64,000 nt of DNA from contig NZ_LMDF01000005.1 in assembly GCF_001425745.1 (NCBI RefSeq), positions 62,001 through 126,000 of the forward strand, given 5' to 3'. The notes under the pieces are model-generated. The model ran no database searches, had not been told where the DNA came from, and saw nothing but the letters and a program-made list of their open reading frames with translations. Each line of letters opens with the position of its first letter. The stretch's first letter is position 1. The translations under genes were made by a program, and so were the position numbers. Source of the DNA: Caulobacter sp. Root343. GTDB lineage: Bacteria; Pseudomonadota; Alphaproteobacteria; Caulobacterales; Caulobacteraceae. This document shows positions 27,166-36,372 of this stretch, one piece after another.

Positions 27166-27306
27166 CTCTCCTCTCCATTAGGGGGAGGTGGATCGGCGCG
27201 AATACGCGCCGAGACGGAGGGGGTCCGCGAAGCGGTGGTGAATTCGCCACCTCACAGGGCCCCTCCACCGCCCTCCGGCGGTCCCCCTCCCCCAGAGGGG
27301 GAGGAA
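27166..27306. repeat. Dispersed inverted-repeat element, family 2, copy B
   Basis: The left 60 bp are nearly identical to copy A at 9844 (CCATTAGGGGGAGGTGGATC, then CGGCGCGAATACGCGCCGAG). The right arm CCCCTCCCCCAGAGGGGGAG also matches; the middle differs. It lies between convergent genes. Confidence 0.85.
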
Positions 27307-27312
27307 AATCAC

Positions 27313-27693
27313 TTACTCCCGGCAGGCCACGATCAGGTCGGCCGTCGCCGGATTGCAGGCGAACGGGATGTTGGCCAGGGTCGCCAGGCGGATCAGCGCC
27401 TTGACGTCGACGTCGTGCGGCTGCGGCGACAGCGGGTCGACGAAGAAGATCAGCACGTCCAGCCGATCCTCGGCGATCATCGCGCCCAACTGCTGGTCGC
27501 CGCCCAATGGCCCGCTCTTCAGCCGCACCAGATTGAGCTTGGGCATCGCCTCCAGGATCCGGCCGCCGGTGGTGCCGGTGGCGAACAGCGCCTTGTCCTT
27601 CAGGAAGTCCGCATGAGCCAGAGCCCAGTCGACCAGGGCGGCCTTCTTGTCGTCGTGGGCCACCAGGCCGATGGCGAGCGGAGCGGCGGTCAT
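27313..27693 (-). CDS. mgsA: Methylglyoxal synthase
   Basis: A 126-residue enzyme that converts dihydroxyacetone phosphate into methylglyoxal and phosphate, a bypass of lower glycolysis. Family motifs are visible: [10 protein letters not shown] at the N-terminus, [11 protein letters not shown] (phosphate loop), [16 protein letters not shown] and the [21 protein letters not shown] active-site segment, then [13 protein letters not shown]. The start at 27693 gives the usual family length. Cytoplasmic. It is divergent from the GH53 gene, sharing a 158-bp promoter region. Confidence 0.95.
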   Translation of the reverse strand: MTAAPLAIGLVAHDDKKAALVDWALAHADFLKDKALFATGTTGGRILEAMPKLNLVRLKSGPLGGDQQLGAMIAEDRLDVLIFFVDPLSPQPHDVDVKALIRLATLANIPFACNPATADLIVACRE

Positions 27694-27799
27694 GGTTACG
27701 GTCCTGAGCTTGAGGTTCCGGCTGGTATAGCGCCTCGCCGCGCCGCCGCCAGCCCGGCGCCCTTCCCTCCGTGCGCCAGCCGTGACTACAATCACAAAA

Positions 27800-27826
27800 T
27801 GAGATGACGTCTCAATTTATGAGACG
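27800..27826. promoter_or_regulatory. Three-half-site operator candidate upstream of the GH53 gene
   Basis: TGAGATG, CGTCTCA and TGAGACG occur in a row. The last two form a perfect 7-5-7 palindrome (spacer ATTTA) at 27808-27826, and the first pair forms a TGAGA-N5-TCTCA repeat. Located 26-52 bp before the GH53 start. Confidence 0.6.
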
Positions 27827-27851
27827 CGAGCGCCGCCACGGGAGGAAGGCC

Positions 27852-29054
27852 ATGCTCCAGATCGACCGTCGCGCCCTGGTCGCGGGCCTACCCCTGCTGG
27901 CGGCCGCGCCCGCCGCCTTCGCGGCCTCGCGCGGCGCTCGCCCGGGTCCGTTCCTGCTGGGCGCGGACATCTCGTGGATCCCCCAGGACGAGGCCGATGG
28001 CGCGGCCTACTACGTCGGCGGCCAGAAGCGGGACATCCTGGCGATCCTGGCCGACGCCGGCTTCAACGCCATCAGGCTGCGGGTCTTCGTCGACCCGGCC
28101 AACGGCTACTCCCGGAGCCGGCCCGTCGATCCCTGGTGCGGCAAGGACCAGACCGTGGCCATGGCCAAGCGGGTCAAGGCGGCCGGCCTGCATCTGACGA
28201 TCAGCTTCCACTACAGCGACACCTGGGCCGATCCCCAGAAGCAGACAAAGCCCGCGGCCTGGAAGGACCTGCCGTTCGACGGCTTGGTGAAGGCGGTCGG
28301 CGACCATACCCGCGACGTGCTGGACGCCCTGAACAGGGCTGGCGCGCCGGCCGACATGGTGGTGGTCGGCAACGAGATCACCTTCGGCCTGCTGTGGCCC
28401 GACGGGCGCGTGCCCCTGCCGATGCGAACCGGCAATCCCAATACCGACGCGGTTCACCTGGACGTTCCCGAAGCTGGCGGTTTCGACAAGCTGGCCGCCC
28501 TGCTGAGCGCCGGCCTCGACGCTTCGCGCCAGGTCGCGCCCCAGGCCAGGACCAGCCTGCACAACCACCTGGGCCGCCATTGGCCGATCGTCAGGCACTG
28601 GACCGACAGCCTGCTGGCGCGCGGCGTGCGCTTCGACGCCCTGGGCCTCTCCTGCTACCAGCAGGCGGCCGAAGGCGACTGGGCCACGACCTTCGCGGGC
28701 TTCGCCGAGCGCTATCCCGACCACGGTTTCTTCGCGGCCGAGTATTCCAGCCGCAAGCGCTATTTAAACGACCTGGTTCACGACGCGCCGGGCCAGCGCG
28801 GCTGGGGAACTTTCATCTGGGAGCCGACCCGCCACCAGGAGGCGGTGTTCGACCAGGACGGCCACAACGCCGGCGAGGGCCCGCGTCCCAACCTGCTGTC
28901 GCAGGGCGTCAATGGCGCCGAGGCTCCGGGCGGCGCCAATGCGGTTCCCTCGCCCCGTCCCCAGCCCAGGACCCACGGCGGCCGCTACGACGCCAACGCC
29001 CTGCTGGATGTCTATCGCGGCCTGGCGCGGGACTATGGACTGCGGAAGGCTTAG
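27852..29054 (+). CDS. GH53 endo-beta-1,4-galactanase, exported
   Basis: A 400-residue enzyme predicted to cut beta-1,4-galactan in arabinogalactan or pectin side chains. The signal LQIDRRALVAGLPLLAAAPAAFA has a twin-arginine-like RR and a likely cleavage after AFA. The TIM barrel begins FLLGADISWIPQDEADG, with NAIRLRVFVDP and SFHYSDTWADPQKQTKP as family motifs. The acid/base glutamate is in VVGNEI (about residue 176) and the nucleophile in FAAEYS (about 297). The start at 27852 follows a strong GGAGGAAGG. It probably works with the TonB receptors to scavenge plant polymers. Confidence 0.92.
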   Translation: MLQIDRRALVAGLPLLAAAPAAFAASRGARPGPFLLGADISWIPQDEADGAAYYVGGQKRDILAILADAGFNAIRLRVFVDPANGYSRSRPVDPWCGKDQTVAMAKRVKAAGLHLTISFHYSDTWADPQKQTKPAAWKDLPFDGLVKAVGDHTRDVLDALNRAGAPADMVVVGNEITFGLLWPDGRVPLPMRTGNPNTDAVHLDVPEAGGFDKLAALLSAGLDASRQVAPQARTSLHNHLGRHWPIVRHWTDSLLARGVRFDALGLSCYQQAAEGDWATTFAGFAERYPDHGFFAAEYSSRKRYLNDLVHDAPGQRGWGTFIWEPTRHQEAVFDQDGHNAGEGPRPNLLSQGVNGAEAPGGANAVPSPRPQPRTHGGRYDANALLDVYRGLARDYGLRKA

Positions 29055-29110
29055 GTCCGCAGCGGGTGGTTAGCGGACATCCGGGATTCCGGATCCACCG
29101 CAGGTCAGCC

Positions 29111-30709
29111 CTACCCCCGTTCCTTGGTCCGCTCGAAGCGCACCTTCGGATAGCGTTCGGCGACATAGCCGATCTCCCAGGACGACTTGCCCAGGAACAC
29201 CGGGGCCTCGTCGATGTCCTGGCCCATGGCCGACTTGTGCTTGTCGACGAAGTCCTCGACGTCGGCGCGCTCGCCCGACAGCCAGCGCGCCTCGGCATAG
29301 GGGCTGGCCTCGAAGATGCACTCCAGCTGGTACTCGTTTGCCAGGCGGTCGGCCATGACCTCGAACTGCAGCTGGCCGACGGCGCCGACGATGAAGTCGC
29401 TGCCGATCATCGGGCGGAACAGCTGGGTGACGCCCTCCTCGGCCAGGCCTTCCAGGGCCTTCTTCAGATGCTTGGCCTTCAGCGGATCCTTGACCCGCAC
29501 GCGGCGCAGGATTTCCGGAGCGAAGTTGGGCAGGCCCGCGAAGCGCAAGGTCCCGGTTTCGGACAGGCTGTCGCCGACCCGCAGGACGCCATGGTTGGGA
29601 ATGCCGATCACGTCGCCGGCGAAGGCGTCCTCGGCCAGTTCGCGGTCGGACGCGAAGAACATGATCGGCGCGTTGACGCTCATCGCCTTGCCGGTGTTCT
29701 GGGCCTTCAGCTTCATGCCGCGCGTGAAGCGGCCGCTGGTCAGGCGCAGGAAGGCGATGCGGTCGCGGTGGTTGGGGTCCATGTTCGCCTGGACCTTGAA
29801 CACGAAGCCCGAGACCTCGTTGTCGCCCGGCGCGACATGGGTCTCGGTCCCGGCCTTGGTCACCTTGGCCGGATGTGGCGGCGGCGCGTAGGCGCCGATG
29901 CCGCCCAGCAGCTCGGAGACGCCGAAGTGGCGCAAGGCCGAGCCGAAGAACACCGGCGTCATGTGGCCTTCCAGGAAGCTCTGGACGTCGAACGGCTTGC
30001 TGGCCTCGGACACCAGCGCAGCGCCCTCCTCGACCTCGGCCTGCTCCTCGGGGGTCAGGTACTGGACCACCGCGTTGGAGTTGATCGCGACCGGATCGGG
30101 ATGGCCCTCCTCGTCGGTCGAGCTCTTCTTGGCGTAGGGGATGAATTTCTGGCCGCGCAGGTCCAACATGCCCTTGAATCGCCCGCCCGAGCCCGCCGGC
30201 CAGTACAGCGGCGCCGGGTCCAGGGCCAGCTTGGACGAGACCTCGTCCAGCAGCTCGAACGGGTCCTGGGCCTCGCGGTCCATCTTGTTGATGAAGGTGA
30301 TGATCGGGATGTCGCGCAGGCGGCAGACCTCGAACAGCTTCAGGGTCTGGGGCTCGATGCCCTTGGCCGCGTCCAGCACCATGATCGCCGCGTCGGCGGC
30401 CGTCAGGGTGCGGTAGGTGTCTTCCGAGAAGTCCTCGTGGCCCGGCGTGTCCAGCAGGTTGAACATCAGGCCGTCATGGTCGAACGTCATCACCGAGGCG
30501 CTGACCGAGATGCCGCGCTCGCGCTCGATCTTCATCCAGTCCGACTGGGTCCGCCGCGTCTGGCCGCGGGCCCGCACCGCGCCGGCCGCCCGGATCGCCC
30601 CGCCCGCCAGCAGCAGGTTCTCGGTCAGGGTCGTCTTGCCGGCGTCGGGGTGGCTGATGATGGCGAAGGTGCGCCGACGGGCGGCTTCAGCGGCGGGGGA
30701 AGTGCTCAT
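29111..30709 (-). CDS. prfC: Peptide chain release factor 3
   Basis: A 532-residue translational GTPase that removes RF1/RF2 from the ribosome after termination. G-motifs are in order: SHPDAGKTTLTE (P-loop), ERERGISVSASV (switch), DTPGHEDF and NKMDRE. The inserted FAIISHPDAGKTTLTENLLL start and SDWMKIERERGIS are typical of RF3 rather than EF-G. The length is typical. It is 18 bp downstream of the metallopeptidase-like gene in the same direction, so it may be cotranscribed with it. Confidence 0.96.
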   Translation of the reverse strand: MSTSPAAEAARRRTFAIISHPDAGKTTLTENLLLAGGAIRAAGAVRARGQTRRTQSDWMKIERERGISVSASVMTFDHDGLMFNLLDTPGHEDFSEDTYRTLTAADAAIMVLDAAKGIEPQTLKLFEVCRLRDIPIITFINKMDREAQDPFELLDEVSSKLALDPAPLYWPAGSGGRFKGMLDLRGQKFIPYAKKSSTDEEGHPDPVAINSNAVVQYLTPEEQAEVEEGAALVSEASKPFDVQSFLEGHMTPVFFGSALRHFGVSELLGGIGAYAPPPHPAKVTKAGTETHVAPGDNEVSGFVFKVQANMDPNHRDRIAFLRLTSGRFTRGMKLKAQNTGKAMSVNAPIMFFASDRELAEDAFAGDVIGIPNHGVLRVGDSLSETGTLRFAGLPNFAPEILRRVRVKDPLKAKHLKKALEGLAEEGVTQLFRPMIGSDFIVGAVGQLQFEVMADRLANEYQLECIFEASPYAEARWLSGERADVEDFVDKHKSAMGQDIDEAPVFLGKSSWEIGYVAERYPKVRFERTKERG

Positions 30710-30727
30710 GGGCGGGGACTAGCCCCA

Positions 30728-32269
30728 TCAGCTCTTTTTGTCACCCTCGGCGGGCGTCTTCTCCGTCGGTCCGCCGGCCGTCTTGGCGGCGGACGGCTCT
30801 TCGGGCATCGCCTTGAGCATGGCCTGGGCCGCGTCCGCCTCGGGACCGCCGTGCGGACTCCCGGCCAAGGGACGCAGGACGATACGAGCCGTGTCGTAAT
30901 CCTTGGTCGCAACCAGAACCTGGCCGGCGTCCAGCCGCAGATGGCCGACTTGAGGGGCCAACAGCATGGCCCGCAGCCGGACATTGACCATGTTCTCGTT
31001 CAGAGGCTCCAGCCGCCGGGCCTCGGCATAGCCGTGCAGCACGCGCGGGTCGTCGGGATCGACCTTGAAGGCGCGCGCGAAGGCCTTGCCGGCTTCGGCG
31101 AGGATTTCCTTGCGGTGGGCCTCGTCGGCCTCGGCCGCCATCAAGCGGCTTTCGCCCAGGGCCACCAGGGCGTCCTTGTCCTTGGGATCGGCGGTCAGCA
31201 AAGCGTTCAAGGCCGCCTCGCCGGCGGCGCGATCGCCGAACTGGGTCTCGGCCTGGGCGCGGACCAGCTTGGCGAAGCGGTCGTCGGGATATCGGGCCGT
31301 CGCCGTCCTGATCGCCTCCAGCACCTTGGGCTGGTCGGCCTTGGGCACGCCCAGCTTCAGCCTTTGCCCCTCAAGCAACAGAGCGTCGGCGGACGGCGGC
31401 AGCGCGGTCACCGTCATCGGCGCCTCGACCGGCGTCGTCCGGGGCAGAGCGCCGGCGGGCAGCGGGTGATCCATATAGGCCTGCAGTTTCTTGCGCAGGC
31501 CTTCCATGTCGTCGCCATAGACCGCCCGCCAGGCCTCGGGCGGCTTCTGACCGCCGCGCACCGCCTCCAGATACGGGCCCAACTTCTTGCGGCGCTCGGG
31601 GTCCGACAGGATGTAGTGGGTCAGCAGCCAGGCCTCGGCGTAGTAGCTGAGGGTCTCCCACTTGCCCAGTTCAGCCGGCCGCTTGCTCAGCAGGTCGCCC
31701 ATCGGGACCCAGGTCATGCCGGGCGCGGTCAGGCTGTAGGCCCGGCCCTTGTTGTAGCCGCCCACGACCAGCCGCTGGGACCCCAGGTCGGCGGTCATGT
31801 AATATTCGGCATAGCCCTCCACGAGCCAGGCCGGATAGGCGCTGGGATAATAGCGCAGCATGAAGTGGTGCACATATTCGTGCATCACCGTGTCGTCGCC
31901 GCGGTTCTGGTCGTTCTCGGAACCGGAGCCGTCGCGAACCGCCACGGCGAAGACCTCGGTCGGCGCGGGAATATAGATCCCGGCCGTGTTGTCGCGCGCC
32001 TGCGGGACGACGCGACGCAGCTGACCGATGTCCGCGACCAGATAGACCGGCAGCTTGATCAGGATCGTCTCGTCCTGGGGCCGGCCGTGCAGCCGGCGCA
32101 GCAGGGCGTCGAAATCCTCCAGCATCGAGGCGTATTCGCGCACCGACCGCTCGCTGCGGCCGTAGACGACGAAGTGGTCGCTCTCGGCGCGCCGCCACTC
32201 GGCCCGGGCCGGCGCGGCCGTCGTCATGAGGACGGCCGCCGCCGCGACCGCTACCCGCCAAACCCTCAC
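30728..32269 (-). CDS. Exported HExxH peptidase-like protein with TPR-like C-terminus (paralog A)
   Basis: A 513-residue protein with a signal peptide (MRVWRVAVAAAAVLMTTAAPARA). The gluzincin motif HEYVHHFML at about residue 128 is followed by WLVEGYAEYYMTAD, whose glutamate (about 150) is a plausible third zinc ligand, as in peptidase MA/DUF1570-type proteins. The second half consists of TPR-like helices (PDDRFAKLVRAQAETQFGD..., KDKDALVALGESRL). GTG at 32269 was chosen for its GGGGAGAG ribosome site. Its closest relative in the window is the gene at 34884-36362, on the other side of the TonB receptor. Confidence 0.82.
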   Translation of the reverse strand: MRVWRVAVAAAAVLMTTAAPARAEWRRAESDHFVVYGRSERSVREYASMLEDFDALLRRLHGRPQDETILIKLPVYLVADIGQLRRVVPQARDNTAGIYIPAPTEVFAVAVRDGSGSENDQNRGDDTVMHEYVHHFMLRYYPSAYPAWLVEGYAEYYMTADLGSQRLVVGGYNKGRAYSLTAPGMTWVPMGDLLSKRPAELGKWETLSYYAEAWLLTHYILSDPERRKKLGPYLEAVRGGQKPPEAWRAVYGDDMEGLRKKLQAYMDHPLPAGALPRTTPVEAPMTVTALPPSADALLLEGQRLKLGVPKADQPKVLEAIRTATARYPDDRFAKLVRAQAETQFGDRAAGEAALNALLTADPKDKDALVALGESRLMAAEADEAHRKEILAEAGKAFARAFKVDPDDPRVLHGYAEARRLEPLNENMVNVRLRAMLLAPQVGHLRLDAGQVLVATKDYDTARIVLRPLAGSPHGGPEADAAQAMLKAMPEEPSAAKTAGGPTEKTPAEGDKKS

Positions 32270-32289
32270 GACGCTCTCCCCGTACGCGC

Positions 32290-32306
32290 AATCTTGAATT
32301 GAGATT
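32290..32306. promoter_or_regulatory. AATCT-N7-AGATT palindrome upstream of paralog A
   Basis: A perfect 5-7-5 inverted repeat 21-37 bp before the start codon. The same geometry occurs upstream of paralog B (36373-36389). Confidence 0.5.
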
Positions 32307-32366
32307 AGGCGGGCGGGATGGCTCCTGGCAAGGCGGCGCGCGGCGAAACCCCGCGCCGCCTCCGCG

Positions 32367-34766
32367 TCAGAACTTCGCCGACACCCGGGCGTACCAGAGG
32401 CCGCCATCGGTGTCGTAGGGGGCGTTGCGCGAATAGATCAGCCCGCGCGAGGCCTGGAACGTCGCCTCGGCCGGATAGGTGTCGAACAGGTTCTCGGCCC
32501 CGACCGTCAGCTTGATCGCCGAGGTCAGCTCGGCGCTGACCGACAGGTCGACCAGGGTGCGGCCGCCGAAGGTCTGGATCAGGTCGGCGGTCCCGTTAGC
32601 CTGGGCGTCGGTCCACTCGCCCGACCAGCGGGCGCGCAGCAGGCCGCTGAACCGGCCCTTGGCGTAGTCGAAGGTGAGGTTGGCGGCGTTCTGCGGCAGG
32701 CCGTCTTCCAGATTGATGCGGGCCAGCTTCGAGACCTCGGTCAGCTTCGAGCGGGTGACCTTGGTGTCGTTCCAGTTCCAGGCCGCCGTGACCCCGGCCT
32801 TGCCGCCCCAGACCTGGCCGCGCCACGATCCGACCACGTCGACGCCCTGGGTGCGGGTGTCGAACGAATTGGTGAAGTAGCTGACGGTCGTCAGGCTGTC
32901 GGCGCCGGGCACGCCCTGGGCGACCAGTTGGGCGCGCAGGGCCGGGGTCACCGTGAAGTTGGGTGACACGGCGAAGCGGTTGTCGACGTCGATGCGGTAG
33001 TAGTCGACCGAGGCGGTGAAGCCGCCCTGGCGGAACACCGCGCCGAACGACAGGTTCTTGGACTCTTCCGGCTCCAGCGGCTTGCCGCCCAGCGCCACCG
33101 AGATCGGGTTGATCGGCGACAGCCGACCCGAGGTGAACAGCAGCAGGGTGGTGGTGTTCAGGCCCTGCGAGGTGCGGGTGTTGTTGATCTGACCCGCGGT
33201 CGGAGCGCGGAAGCCGGTCGAGACCGCGCCGCGCAGAGCGAAGTTCGGCGTGATCGCGTAGCGTGCGGCGATCTTGCCGTCGGTGGTCTGGCCGAACTCC
33301 GAGAAGTCCTCGTGGCGTACGGCGATGTCGGCGTCGAGCTTGTCGGTGATCGGCAAATCGAGATCGACATAGGCCGCGTAGCTGGTCTGGTCCCACGACC
33401 CGGCCTGGCTGGGCGCGTAGCCGGGGAAGCCGTTCGAGCCGCTGGGCAGGCCGGCCGGCGCGCCGGGGCCGACGTCCCACGAATAACGGTCGCCCGCCTC
33501 GATCTCGTAGGTCTCCTTGCGCGCCTCCAGGCCCAGGGCCAGGTTGGCCGGCTTGGCCAGGAACGACCAGGCGAGCGGCCGCGAAGCGTCCAGGTTCAGG
33601 GTCTTTTCCTCCTGGATCAGCGCGCCGGCGTCGAAGCGCGTCGGCGACTGCGGGCCGAACGAGGCGTTGATGCTGTTGCTCAGGACGTAGTCGACCTTGT
33701 CGCGGCCCCAGCCGGCCGAGGCGTCCCACGACCAGCCGAAGGCATCGCCGCGCAGGCCGCCGTTGACCGAGGCGTTGGTCTCGTCCTGGCCGAACTTCGG
33801 CGAGAAGCCAGCGGGGTACAGCTGGCTCAGCGACCAGCCGGGGAACGCCGGGCTGGTCCGGTACGAGGTGTCCGTCGACGGGTTGCGCCAGTTGAAGTCG
33901 GTGACGCCGCTCATGTCGCTGTAGGTGGCGAAGGCGTAAGCTTCGACCGCGTCGCCGACGGGCACTACCAGGTTCAGCGAGCCGCGCCAGACGGTACGGT
34001 CAGGCTGGCCCCAGCGCTGCACGGGGTTCGGAACCTTGATGCTGGGATTGGCGGCCTGGAAGGCGATGGCGTCGGGGCGCTGGCGGGTGCGCGAGGTGGC
34101 CTCCGCGTCGGTGTAGTCGATGGCGCCGACCAAGCTCCCACCCTGGCCGAAGGCGACGCCGTAACGTCCACCGATCTCGGTCTTTTGGCCATCGCCGGCG
34201 AAGTAGCGGCCGGTCTGGGCGTAGCCGTCGAAGCCGGTCTTGTCGGACAGGATGATGTTGATCACCCCGGCGATGGCGTCCGAGCCGTACTGGGCAGAGG
34301 CGCCGTCGCGCAGCACCTCGATCCGCTCGATGCCGCTGGTCCCCAGGGAAGCGAGATCCACGCCCTGCTGGCCGCGACCGCCCAGCACCGCCGAGCGGTG
34401 GCGGCGCTTGCCGTTGACCAAAACGAGGGTCTGGTCGGGCGAGAGGCCGCGCAGGGTGGCGGGGCGCACGAAAGCCTGGCCGTCCGCGGCCGGCAGGCGC
34501 TGGACGTTGAACGACGGCGTCGTGGCCGCCAGCTTGTCCATGATCTCGTCCGAGACCGTGTTCCTCAGCGCCTCCTGGCTGACGACGTCGACCGGCGCGG
34601 TCGACTCGAAGGCGGTGCGGTCGACGCGGCGGGTGCCGGTGACCACGACGGCGTCGACTTCAGTGGCGCCATTGGAAGACGCCGCCTGGGCCGCGACCTG
34701 GGCCTGGGCATGGCTGGAAAGGGCCAGGGCGAGCGCGCCCCAGGCGACCGTGGACAAAAGCTTCAT
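32367..34766 (-). CDS. TonB-dependent outer-membrane receptor
   Basis: A 799-residue protein with a signal peptide ending SSHAQAQ. A TonB-box-like segment (VDAVVVTGTR, about 38-47) leads to a plug domain (about 50-165; LRGLSPDQTLVLVNGKRRHRS and IERIEVLRDGASAQYGSDAIAGVINI). A 22-strand beta-barrel follows, ending YARVSAKF with the C-terminal phenylalanine needed for outer-membrane insertion. The start at 34766 has GCAGG upstream. The ligand is unknown. It is flanked by two paralogous secreted HExxH proteins, suggesting uptake of peptides or of products they release. Confidence 0.93.
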   Translation of the reverse strand: MKLLSTVAWGALALALSSHAQAQVAAQAASSNGATEVDAVVVTGTRRVDRTAFESTAPVDVVSQEALRNTVSDEIMDKLAATTPSFNVQRLPAADGQAFVRPATLRGLSPDQTLVLVNGKRRHRSAVLGGRGQQGVDLASLGTSGIERIEVLRDGASAQYGSDAIAGVINIILSDKTGFDGYAQTGRYFAGDGQKTEIGGRYGVAFGQGGSLVGAIDYTDAEATSRTRQRPDAIAFQAANPSIKVPNPVQRWGQPDRTVWRGSLNLVVPVGDAVEAYAFATYSDMSGVTDFNWRNPSTDTSYRTSPAFPGWSLSQLYPAGFSPKFGQDETNASVNGGLRGDAFGWSWDASAGWGRDKVDYVLSNSINASFGPQSPTRFDAGALIQEEKTLNLDASRPLAWSFLAKPANLALGLEARKETYEIEAGDRYSWDVGPGAPAGLPSGSNGFPGYAPSQAGSWDQTSYAAYVDLDLPITDKLDADIAVRHEDFSEFGQTTDGKIAARYAITPNFALRGAVSTGFRAPTAGQINNTRTSQGLNTTTLLLFTSGRLSPINPISVALGGKPLEPEESKNLSFGAVFRQGGFTASVDYYRIDVDNRFAVSPNFTVTPALRAQLVAQGVPGADSLTTVSYFTNSFDTRTQGVDVVGSWRGQVWGGKAGVTAAWNWNDTKVTRSKLTEVSKLARINLEDGLPQNAANLTFDYAKGRFSGLLRARWSGEWTDAQANGTADLIQTFGGRTLVDLSVSAELTSAIKLTVGAENLFDTYPAEATFQASRGLIYSRNAPYDTDGGLWYARVSAKF

Positions 34767-34883
34767 CGTCAACCTGCACTGTTCAGTTCAGGGCGGGTTA
34801 GCGACGGGTCTTGTCAGGTCGGCGACAGGGACGCGTCGGTTCGATGAAGGCTCCGAACGGCGTTCCTCGAAACGGCGCGAGGT

Positions 34884-36362
34884 TCAGCCGGCCTTGGTCC
34901 TCTCGCGGATCGCCTTGAGCAGGGTCGCCGCCGTCTCGGCCGCCTTGCCGCCGTGCGGGTCGTTGGCCACCGGCTCCAGCAGCCGGATGGCGTCGTCGAC
35001 ACGGCCCCGCGCGGCCAAGGCTTGGCCGACGTTCAAGGTGATCTCCCGAACCTGAGGCGCCAGCTGCGCGGTCAGCTCCAGCACGTTCAAGGTGTTGTCG
35101 CTGGGATAGCCAGGCTCGCCCATCCGGGTTTTCGCGAAGTCGTAGAGCGTCTGGTAGGTGTCCGGCGCGGCCTTGTTGGCCCGGCCGAACAGCTTGGCGG
35201 CCTCGGCGGCCAAGGCCTTGTCGTTCCCCGCCCTGGCGGCGGCCAGACGGTTCTCGCCGGCCAGGCGCAAGGCTTCGGCGTCCTCGGCGTGGCTCGCCAG
35301 CCAGTCGTCGAGCAGCCTATTGGAGACCGCCATGTCGCCATAGCCGGCCTCGACCCGTGCAAGCGCCAGGGTCGCCAGCCGATCTCCGGGATACTTGGCC
35401 GCCTCGTCCCGCACCGTCTTCAACAGCTTTTCGCCGAACGACTTGGGCGGGGCGCGCTTGGCCAACTGGTTCTCGAGCAACAGGTCGCCCGCCGAGGCCG
35501 GCAGGTCGGTGACCGTCATCGGAAAATCGGGCAGCGCTTCCCGCACCAGGGTCTTGGTCGGGATCGCGCTGCGCAGATAGACCAGCATCACGCGGTCCAG
35601 GTCCTCGACCGCGATCCCGGTGGTCCGAGGCCAGGCCGACAACGGATCCTCGCCCTTGGCGGTGGCGGCGACATAGGCCGAGAGCTTCTTCTTCCGCTCG
35701 GGATCCGACAGCATGTAGTGCGTCAGCAACCAAGCTTGGCCGTAGTAGACGCCGGCCTGCGCGCGGGTCAGCTGACCGAGCCGCTTGGTCAGCAGGTCGC
35801 GCGCCGGAACCCAGGCGCCGTGCAGCAGGGCCGAAACCCGATTGCCGTTGGGCGCGCCGACCAGGGTCTTCCGGTCCTCGAAATCGGCGGTCATGAAGTA
35901 TTCGGCGTAGCCTTCGATCAGCCACGCCGGATAGACGCCCGGATAGTGCTGCAGCATGAAATGGTGCACGTACTCGTGCAGCACCGTGTCGTCGGCCAAA
36001 TCGCTCTGCTTGCGGACCGCCACGGCGAAAATGTCGTTGACGTCGGCGGCATAGACGCCCGCCACGTTGGGGTCGGCGTCCGGAAAGGCTCGACGCAGCT
36101 GGTCGGGACTGCGCACCAGATAGACGTCCAGCTTGCGCGCCGCATCGTCCTGGCCCGCGGCGCGGCCGTGGAACAGGCGCAGCAGCGCGTCGAAATCCTC
36201 GAGCTTGCCGGTGAAGGCGCGCAGGCTGGCCTCGCCTCCGTCGCTGTAGACCACGAAATGGGCGCTCTCGGCCTTTTGCCACCCGGCCTGCGCCCGGCCG
36301 CCGCCCAGCACCGCCAGCCCCAGCGCCGCGCCCAAGGCCACGCGGCCGAATCCGAAACCCAT
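34884..36362 (-). CDS. Exported HExxH peptidase-like protein with TPR-like C-terminus (paralog B)
   Basis: A 492-residue protein closely related to the gene at 30728. Signal peptide MGFGFGRVALGAALGLAVLGGGRAQA. Zinc motif HEYVHHFML at about residue 128 and WLIEGYAEYFMTAD at about 150. The LSDPERKKKLSAYV and FPMTVTDLPASAGDLLLENQ segments also align with paralog A (LSDPERRKKLGPYL, APMTVTALPPSADALLLEGQ). The C-terminal part is TPR-like. It is first in the transcription order of the locus: this gene, then the TonB receptor, then paralog A. Confidence 0.82.
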   Translation of the reverse strand: MGFGFGRVALGAALGLAVLGGGRAQAGWQKAESAHFVVYSDGGEASLRAFTGKLEDFDALLRLFHGRAAGQDDAARKLDVYLVRSPDQLRRAFPDADPNVAGVYAADVNDIFAVAVRKQSDLADDTVLHEYVHHFMLQHYPGVYPAWLIEGYAEYFMTADFEDRKTLVGAPNGNRVSALLHGAWVPARDLLTKRLGQLTRAQAGVYYGQAWLLTHYMLSDPERKKKLSAYVAATAKGEDPLSAWPRTTGIAVEDLDRVMLVYLRSAIPTKTLVREALPDFPMTVTDLPASAGDLLLENQLAKRAPPKSFGEKLLKTVRDEAAKYPGDRLATLALARVEAGYGDMAVSNRLLDDWLASHAEDAEALRLAGENRLAAARAGNDKALAAEAAKLFGRANKAAPDTYQTLYDFAKTRMGEPGYPSDNTLNVLELTAQLAPQVREITLNVGQALAARGRVDDAIRLLEPVANDPHGGKAAETAATLLKAIRERTKAG

Positions 36363-36372
36363 GACGCCCCCA

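Noticed and set aside
27974..32302. 1442-codon plus-strand open frame
   Set aside because: It is a shadow across GH53, antisense to prfC and to the metallopeptidase-like gene; composition is the arginine/glycine/glutamine-rich type typical of off-frame GC-rich DNA, with no domain.
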